Origin: Cydia pomonella
Lineage: Eukaryota; Arthropoda; Insecta; Lepidoptera; Tortricidae
Assembly: GCF_033807575.1 (NCBI RefSeq)
Contig: NC_084704.1
Location: forward strand, 11,555,056-11,619,055
Length of the DNA: 64,000 bases
Direction of reading: 5' to 3'
A program made the position numbers and the translations under genes. How positions within the stretch are numbered: the first letter of the stretch is position 1; each line of letters begins with the position of its first letter. The notes under the pieces were generated by a model that did no database searches, was not told the DNA's origin, and saw only the letters and a program-made list of their open reading frames with translations. This document shows positions 57,060 through 64,000 of this stretch, one piece after another.

Positions 57060-57411
57060 ATTACACCGCTAAACGACCGGTGGGGCGACCAATGCTTCGT
57101 TTTAAGTATAGCACAAAGCGAGACATGTTGTTCTTCCGGATCGATCCCACTGACAGGGAAAAGGAGGCTGAAGATCGCGACTACTGGAGGAAGACCCTGG
57201 GTGAAGGGGTGCACACGATGAAGCGTGGTTTAACCTTCTTCACAATAGGGGAGAACTGAGACACCATTGTGTGGGCCGTTCTCCCACCTTCGTCAACGGG
57301 CTCGGCATGGCACTCTCCTGCCAGCTATGCGGTCGCGGCTGCCGATCCCGCTCTCGCATTGGACTTACTAGTCATTTGCGGAAGTGTCGCAACCTTATGG
57401 ACGTTGTTTAA
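57060..57411 (+). pseudogene. Non-LTR retrotransposon C terminus with zinc finger
   Basis: Frame 2 reads GRPMLRFKYSTKRDMLFFRI, then DPTDREKEAEDRDYWRKTLG up to a stop at 57257. This matches the GRP.LRFKD..KRDL....I....WE..A.DR..WR. block near the end of many insect LINE proteins. In frame 1 (57261-57411) CQLCGRGCRSRSRIGLTSHL RKCR follows, a C-x2-C-x12-H-x3-C finger of the kind that closes such proteins, and then a natural stop. It is a 5'-truncated, frameshifted relic. Confidence 0.8.
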
Positions 57412-57911
57412 ACCATCATTTTATTGCTGTTACAAGCAAATGATGACGATGAAGCATTACAGTGTGAGGCAATTTAACAACGTGATGTTTAAAATGTAAT
57501 TTAAAACTCCTATGCCTTTATCTAAAAGAGCAAGTACGTTGTAGGTAGATACTTACGTTACGGTACAACCCGTTATAAATTTATCAAGTCATACACGAAC
57601 AAAGTAACAAATATATATTAACTACGTTTAAATTACGTGTTTTAAAAAGCATTCAAATTAATAAAAGATTTTAATCTCGCCCCAACAAAATGACAAAGTG
57701 TACAGCTTAATATGTCTCGCAATTTTCTTTAATAGTGACCCATTCGCCAGCCTACATTAACCGTATTAACTTAATACAGCCTTAATGGCTCAATGCAAGG
57801 AAAAATAAAGAATAAAAATGACGTCGTGATGAATTCGTATTTTAAAATAATGATAACACGCCTACAACGATTTGTGTTTGGTGGTCCAGCTGGCGGTTTT
57901 AACCAACAATT
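57412..57911. other. No feature recognised
   Basis: AT-rich. Probably includes the 3' UTR and tail of the preceding LINE relic. Confidence 0.4.
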
Positions 57912-58405
57912 TTTAGGGTTCCGTTGTCAATTAGATTAGACAAGACAAAGCATTTATTGCAATCATATTAGGTAAGTACACAAAATTACATAATATGTAC
58001 CCTCACCTACAACACTTTTTCAACAATTTTGCGCTTTAATCTAATAATGTAGGGTGTCGTTAGATAAGTATTTCAAAATGAATAGGGGACATATGGGTCT
58101 TTAAAAACATTTTTTATGAGAATAATTTCGGAGCGCTAAAATAAAAAATAACTCTAACTTTTGATCCATGAGGCCCAAAATTATGGAAAAAACTTGCAAG
58201 TAAAGATTAGTAAATACTTTCAATGGAAATTATAGCGAACATGATCGATTAAACCGTTTTTGAATCATTGAAAAAAAAAGTTTTTGTTTGTTACACACAG
58301 GATACCACCTAATAGCCCCCGTTCAAGGCAGCTTATTCATTATTGTGACAGGCAGGTAACCACGGAACCCTACATTCAGCTTGGCCAGACATGCTCTTGA
58401 CTGGT
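57912..58405 (+). repeat. Dispersed repeat related to the TTTTTAGGGTTCCG family
   Basis: Opens TTTTTAGGGTTCCGTTG and ends ACGGAACCCTACATTCAGCT, TGGCCAGACATGCTCTTGAC TGG. The ends resemble those at 24884-25670, but the interior differs (CTTTTGATCCATGAGGCCCA). An AT-rich segment near 57930-57995 looks inserted. Confidence 0.65.
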
Positions 58406-58986
58406 TATGATGATTAATCTTGTCATTTTATTTGAATCGAATTGTGTATGCATAGCAGTTAAATGGGTAAAAAAAACCTATATATTTTGCCTCCTACTGA
58501 ACCCCTAGCTTATTATGACAGCTACGGACCCTGTATAGGTCAGTACGACTATGAAATTAGTGTTGTATTAATTTTTTAGGGATCTGAAGTTAATACTATC
58601 AAAATCTTATTATTGTTTTGTCATATCCGTTATTCCCTTAATATATCCTTTTTTTATTGCACCTACTTTTTCAACTGCGTATTAAATTTAATTTACCTAT
58701 CTCATTTGCCTATTAAACCACGATTGAAAAAAAAGACTTAAAATAAACGCTACTCCGACAATTTAATTTGGGTATTAAATTGTATAGACGCCGGTTCCAA
58801 TTAGGATAGAATTATCCGGATCCGACGGATCTTCCGTACAATTTGGATCCAGATTGCATACAAATACACTAAAGTTATACATTATATGATTGTTTTACTC
58901 TATCTATAATATCTTATAATAAGTAGATAGGAAAATAAAATACTTTTTTAAAAGCTACCAAATCAATTAAATCCTTAAATTTATTC
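58406..58986. other. No feature recognised
   Basis: AT-rich. One tract carries clustered GGATCC/TCCGGA-like words at about 58808-58850. Confidence 0.4.
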
Positions 58987-59250
58987 GACGACCGGTTTGG
59001 CCTAGTGGATAGTGACCCTGCCTACGAAGCCGATGGTCCCGGGTTCAAATCCTGGTAAGGGCATGTATTTGTGTGATGAGCATGGATATTTGTTCCTGAG
59101 TCATGGGTGTTTTCTATGTATTTAATTATTTATATATTATATATATCGTTGTCTAAGTACCCTCAACACAAGCCTTATTGAGCTTACTGTGGGATTTGGT
59201 CAATTTGTGTAATAATACTAATAATGTCCTATAATATTTATTTATTTATG
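58987..59250 (+). mobile_element. tRNA-derived SINE-2, full length
   Basis: GACGACCGGTTTGGCCTAGT, GGATAGTGACCCTGCCTACG, B-box GGTTCAAATCC; body GAGCATGGATATTTGTTCCT and ATTGAGCTTACTGTGGGATT; the 3' end is CCTATAATATTTATTTATTT. It serves as the reference copy for the truncated and interrupted ones. Confidence 0.95.
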
Positions 59251-59534
59251 TATTATTATAAATACCAACCAATAAACCTGTCGTCGGATATCCTGTATTA
59301 TTATATTAAGTGACGATTATGTTACGTGAGCAAACACGTGTGTTTGCGTTCAATGTGATAACTACTCGGCGATAATCGCCAGATGATAAGAGAACAATAA
59401 AATTCGCAAAAACTTTCGTCTTATTATTATGGAAAGATTTTGTAATTAAACATTTGGTTGATAGGCCATGCTATGGACAGGGCATCAATTGAACTAATAA
59501 CTAATTGAACTAATGTAGGAAGCACACTCAGTAG

Positions 59535-59672
59535 TATGACCCTGCCCGCCTAGCCAAGGTGACAATCGCTATCACTTCGACAACAAAACGAAAACGCTCT
59601 GTGACTCTCTATCACTCCATATTAGTGCGACAGTGACAGTTGCGTTTCGATCGCTACGGAGCGTAAGCCATA
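59535..59672. repeat. Palindromic dispersed repeat
   Basis: CGACAACAAAACGAAAACGC, TCTGTGACTCTCTATCACTC, then an imperfect inverted CAGTGACAGTTGCGTTTCGA TCGCTACGGAGCG. Moderate symmetry around CCATATTAGTGCG. Probably a MITE whose ends are not clear. Confidence 0.5.
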
Positions 59673-60896
59673 CAATCCGGTAATCCCTAATACTAAAGGA
59701 TAAAAACCGATATTTGAAAATTGTTTTTTAGAGTTTACTCGGTCACCGAGATATTATGATTTATTTTGTCACTTTATGTTAACATGTAACTTCCACGTTT
59801 AAAACAGATTTTATTAATTTTCAATTCCGACTTTTTAACGCGGGTTTCACCTAGTCATGATTATTTTGCATAACAGACATCAAGTGAGCTCGTGTTATAA
59901 TAGAAATCACAAGCTATCCTCGCTACATCTCATACAAACAATAAGCTCTAAAACACCGCTAGGACCACGTTCCCAAATTAATATAAAAAGTTAACCAAAC
60001 AAGAAACAATAAAGTCGTTAATGATATCGGTGTGCATAACGACTGTTGACACACACACATCCACACATTTCTGCCGGAACTGGCACTGGCAAATATCCCT
60101 GGACATCAACTAAAAGAGCCTAACCGCCTTGATTGTCGCTGCAATGCAGTTCCGAAACTTATTTTTTTTTTATTTATGAATAAAGTACGACGTAATCTAT
60201 AATATTAAAAAAAAATATTCGTAAAAGTGCAACATTTCCATAATTGATTCAGGATATATTTGGTGAATTTCATGTATTTTTTATATGATTATTATAGTAA
60301 AATAAAATAAAATTATACAAGTTGAAATATTTTTTATTTTTATAAGTAAATATGGAATTTGACTTTTCAGTATTGTTTTCGTTTTCCAAAATTTCAAACT
60401 CAATGCGCCAATGAACATGTCGATTTAGAATGTTGAAGTTTTGGCATATAACCCTATGAAAGTATAGATAGACGAACAAAATCAACAAAAATGTTATTTT
60501 GCTCAGCCCGGATATATATATTTATATGTAACTTAAGTGCTAACGACTGTTTTGAAAAACAAAGAACAAAGTAAATTACACCGTTCCGCCGATTTTGCCT
60601 CTTGTTACCTTTTATCACCTAATAGGCATAGCATACATACGTAAAGTATACTTAATTATACAGCTGTTCAAATAGAATGACATCTCTATCTCTATTCGGC
60701 GTTCGGCGGTTCAGCTATTAATTCGAAATATAGAACGCTTAATTAAAACGTTTGAGAACGGTGCCTATTTGTGTTCCAAGATGTCTACGTACTTAGGTAA
60801 AGGTATTTTTAGCACTATTGTTTATATAAATATGCAGGTAACATGATACATCTTTTCTCTAACTCCAAAACTTGTTTGTACCTACTTCTAGTATAT
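59673..60896. other. No feature recognised
   Basis: Very AT-rich. A short CA run lies at about 60049-60058. The minus frame at 60270-60488 is an AT-driven Asn/Lys/Phe-rich frame. Confidence 0.45.
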
Positions 60897-61099
60897 ACAG
60901 GATGTTTATTTAGTCACCTGCAATAATTTACGTGGTGAATACCTATATACCTGGGTCATACTGAGCATCTTTTGCTATGGGACCAACCCCGAAATCGCGA
61001 AAATAAAATTGGCTGTTTCATATATTTTGCCTGTCTGACCTTGACATTTTCTATGGGACAGTATTTTTTTTATTGCTGGTAACTAAATAAACATTCTGT
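60897..61099. mobile_element. TIR element with TA target duplication
   Basis: ACAGGATGTTTATTTAGTCA at the left, and AACTAAATAAACATTCTGT at the right, one mismatch over 18 bp, with TA on both sides. A non-coding Tc1/mariner-type MITE of about 203 bp. Part of the interior (GTATTTTTTTTATTGCTGGT) is AT-rich. Confidence 0.88.
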
Positions 61100-62284
61100 A
61101 TATCTCTGGTACAGTAGATTTCAGTGGAAGTATAGTGCCGGTGAACAAATTGGTGATAATTGTATAAATTTTGACATATTTACATAATATGTAGTTATGA
61201 ACTCAATTATAGGATTACCATAATTAAGTTCAGTAGGTATTGACAACAAAAACAAAAACACCTAATTATAGGTACCTTAGGTAATTATACGTGATGTGCA
61301 AAATCTTAGTTATGGTAGCGCCTGCGTCTTGGTGGAGCGATTGATTCCTATATCTAAATTTTGGGGGAAAAGTACTTGTAGTGCAAGTAAATAGAGATTA
61401 GGTGATATCAGTCGCGAAAATAGTCGTAGGAAACAGGTAGGGATCGATAAGCAATGTTTGTTTACAATTGGTATCGCATGTGTTGGTTCGTGGCGGAACC
61501 GTTTGAAACGGGATTTAGCTACTTTTAGTTATATTGAACGTGTATTTGCAGTGCAGTGTAGTGTAGTTAAAGCTGTGGCTTTGACATTCAGCGTGGCTAC
61601 TTGTTGTTAAAAAACCGATCAACTGAACCCTATACTGCCTTCATAAAATACGTTAAAAAATACCTACGTTTCTCATGACAGGACAGATAGGCGATGGAGA
61701 CGGTAATAAAACCTTATTGCCATCATCTGGATAAGAGACTGTTTAACAAATATTGGCATTTCTTTTTTAACTTAAAATATGCTTTTGTAGCATATTTTGA
61801 GTAGGAGGTAACACGTGTGCCGAGTAAAATGCATCCAAATTATGCATACCTTACCTCCGTCAGTATGTGAACCCATGACCTCACCGTTACTCCAAGTGGG
61901 TTACGTACTATTCTCTAAGACTGACATACCTTTACATACTTGCTCACGATACTTTCTAAAGTATAACTGCATCATAATATGTATTAAGTTACTTAGTGTT
62001 TCTAGATCATCTGAATGCAAATAATATCGCAAAAAAGCAGAACTGATAATTATAATTTCACGGGAATATCGTCAGGCCCAAGGCCATATCCTTGAACAGA
62101 ACACAGATTTAAAAGAAACCCCTGATACCTCTATTTACTCCTTCCTATTCGATGCTTTTTGCTTCCATTATATTAATGGCTTTGTATCTCATATCAAATT
62201 TTGTCGAAATATATTCAACAAATTTATTAAGGATTGCCACAAAAGATCTTTTTTACTGACTCACGAAAAGAAAGACGGTCGCAA
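61100..62284. other. Unassigned DNA
   Basis: ATCGATA (DRE-like) at about 61443 lies in a less AT-rich stretch (61400-61610). GTTAAAAAACCGATCAACTG near 61609 is a stub of the dispersed-repeat end seen at 54908. No coding region. Confidence 0.35.
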
Positions 62285-62351
62285 TAGATATATGTATATT
62301 ATCTTTCATATTACATATTTATTAGATATATGTATATTATCTTTCATATTA
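62285..62351. repeat. Two-unit tandem duplication, period 38 bp
   Basis: TAGATATATGTATATTATCT TTCATATTA occurs at 62285 and again at 62323. Confidence 0.9.
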
Positions 62352-62419
62352 TCTACCAATTTTACAAAACAAAGAAACATATTTTAACGATTATACGAAT
62401 TATACTTACTTTGTTCAGT

Positions 62420-62605
62420 ACCCCTAGTGTAAATAAATTCGATTTCGAAACGTGACGTATGCGTTTGCGTTTAGTCTCATTTTGTATTAGATTTAGAAAG
62501 AGCGCGCCAAGCGGGACGTTTTGGAAACTCAAAATCCTATACAAAATGAGACTTAACGCAAACGCGTTCGTCACGTTATGATGTCGATCAAATTTAAACT
62601 AGGGA
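62420..62605. mobile_element. MITE with CCTAGTGTAAAT ends, copy 2
   Basis: ACCCCTAGTGTAAATAAATT CGAT at the left, ATCAAATTTAAACTAGGGAT at the right. Inner arms ACGTGACGTATGCGTTTGCG and CGCAAACGCGTTCGTCACGT are inverted with small changes. It contains GCGCCAAGCGGGACGTTTTG, the reverse complement of the core of copy 1 (48620-48779). Confidence 0.88.
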
Positions 62606-63371
62606 TACTGTTTCAATGCACCTTCTCTTGGTCAATTGCTCGGAATATATTACGCACAATAAAAAAGTTAATTAAAATTAATTCATTACTTACCGTCAAA
62701 TATTTTTACCTCATGTACCTACTAGAATTGTAGTCGTAAAGGGCACATAACGTAACTTTTGAATGCGAGTGATAATTATTTCACATTCACACGATAGCAT
62801 CAAACAAGCATAAAAAGTGATTGCACCGGTTGATAACGAAATTTCAGAAAGATTTACCCAGAAGTTCTTAATTAAGTGCTATAAAACTAAGTGCACCAAA
62901 TTAAATCGTGCAAGCAATTCTGAAAACGCAAGGGCTTGGATATATTATATGTATCTATTCTTTTTATGTAATTAGTTAGTACCTAACTAGATTAAAAGAC
63001 CGATTCGGTAAATTATATTGGTCGCTTGTGGTTTAAATCGAGGTAAATAGGTATCAATTTTGAGAACAATTTAATTGATTGATACAATTCTTATTAGGAA
63101 TGTACATCTTTATAATACGCAAATAATTAGCTTATGGATAGCTTTCAAACGCTTACTTTATAAGCACCTGCTAGAATAAGCCTAATAGGAATTAGTATAT
63201 TACTCGTAGTAACAATTAAGCACGTGCACACGTTTGTGTATTTATATATATGTATTAATTTTATTTTTGTATATTACGATATTGATTAGGTGTAGTTGTG
63301 TATTATAAAATATTTATTTTCTTATCTTTCTAAACTCTCATCACTGCACCCACCTTGACATTTATCTGTTT
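62606..63371. other. No feature recognised
   Basis: AT-rich. ATCAAACAAGCATAAAA at about 62800 is a weak match to the AAACAAGCATA repeat head. Confidence 0.4.
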
Positions 63372-63461
63372 GGCCCTATGGTTGACTGGGACAGAATGGC
63401 ATGAAGCATTAAGTGCGCCATTTGTACCTGTTTTATGTGCAATCAAATTTAAAATAAATAA
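63372..63461 (+). repeat. Retroelement 3'-end fragment with A-rich tail
   Basis: GGCCCTATGGTTGACTGGGA, GAATGGCATGAAGCATTAAG, GCGCCATTTGTACC, TTTTATGTGCAATCAAATTT, then AAATAAATAA. It shares its order with 23084-23150 and adds the 3' tail missing there. Confidence 0.55.
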
Positions 63462-64000
63462 TTCCGTCAAACACGAGTTATTTTAGGGCTGGCAGGAAAG
63501 CCGAGAAAGGTTAATATAACAATTAACATTCTCCGCAGTCAAATGCAGTATGCAATAAAATTATGCAGATATTATGAAGCATTCTTGGGATAATAAGACT
63601 GATGTTAATCTCGGCTATCCTCAAATTAAACTCCCCCTAAGTTTAATTCGACACGCAAGGGGGCGTGGCAGCATATCCGGTATATATCTTATCACTTCCG
63701 GTCGCCACTGTTTAATGAACATCTTACCTACAATGATAACAAGAGATTCAAATTTGATTTAAAATGTTTATTCTTTTAGTAAACTATGTTCACTGCCTTA
63801 ACCTTAAGTTTGATCTAAAATTGCTATTTGTTAAATAACTTCAAGTTCAAATATTATTTTTCAATATTAAAAAAAGCTAGCCGTAAAAAGTAAATCGTTA
63901 TAGTAAATAGGTATAGAGAACTGGCGTGATTTCATCAGTCTTAGACTAGTCTTCATAAAAAAGTGATTTGCCACAAAGCGTTTTCCTCTAATCCAACAAC
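63462..64000. other. No feature recognised
   Basis: AT-rich. The 63574-63762 frame has no motif, and the sequence runs off the window edge. Confidence 0.4.

Noticed and set aside
1..64000. CRISPR arrays, telomeric (TTAGG)n, rRNA, snRNA, prokaryotic operons
   Set aside because: None was seen on either strand. The repeats present are transposon-derived or microsatellite.

Overview
The window looks like AT-rich nuclear DNA of a moth or butterfly (Lepidoptera). I infer this from its repeats. Two different tRNA-derived SINE families of lepidopteran type occur in several copies. Dispersed repeats carry GACAGACAGACGG-like runs and end in GGTACGGAACCCTAAAA or ACTCGCACTTGGCCG. There are many hairpin or TIR-bearing MITEs and eroded 3' ends of non-LTR retrotransposons. 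No bacterial gene architecture, operon, CRISPR array, rRNA or genuine tRNA gene is visible. No species can be assigned from this sequence alone.

No complete host gene is present. The long open frames are either chance frames in AT-rich DNA or retrotransposon remnants. Six or seven of the latter can be supported: + strand at about 2.2-2.95 kb, 5.7-5.9 kb, 30.9-31.85 kb (the best preserved, with a YADD motif), 34.97-35.24 kb and 57.06-57.41 kb; - strand at 25.92-26.63 kb and 50.78-51.17 kb; and probably 42.98-43.23 kb on +. All have stops or frameshifts or are 5'-truncated.

Layout: 0-9 kb holds two LINE remnants in otherwise featureless AT-rich DNA. 9-15 kb has a (CA/CG) microsatellite, several MITEs and a GC-rich ORF with a signal-peptide-like start. 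15.1-17.5 kb is a degenerate tandem repeat built around a CACGTG/GGCGCGTGGCC block and interrupted by two MITEs. 17.7-24.3 kb is MITEs and small GC islands. 24.9-26.6 kb is a large dispersed repeat with an internal duplication next to a minus-strand LINE. 30-36 kb holds LINE 3' ends and an 8-bp-TSD MITE. 37-38 kb contains a candidate spliced exon (-) and a GC-richer island with a perfect 24-bp palindrome. 41-49 kb is dense in MITEs and SINEs. 50.8-51.8 kb holds a LINE remnant, a good candidate exon (+) and a GC island with a perfect DRE motif. 52-64 kb is more MITEs, SINEs and dispersed repeats.

Overall this resembles a large intron or gene desert that has accumulated successive transposon insertions. 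Two short segments (51392-51476 + and 37082-37254 -) have the splice signals and open frames expected of exons of genes whose other exons lie outside the window. The most distinctive observations are the E-box-bearing tandem repeat at 15-17.5 kb, several hairpin MITEs that share TACAGTC termini but have unrelated stems, a two-hairpin composite element present twice, and the two candidate exons.
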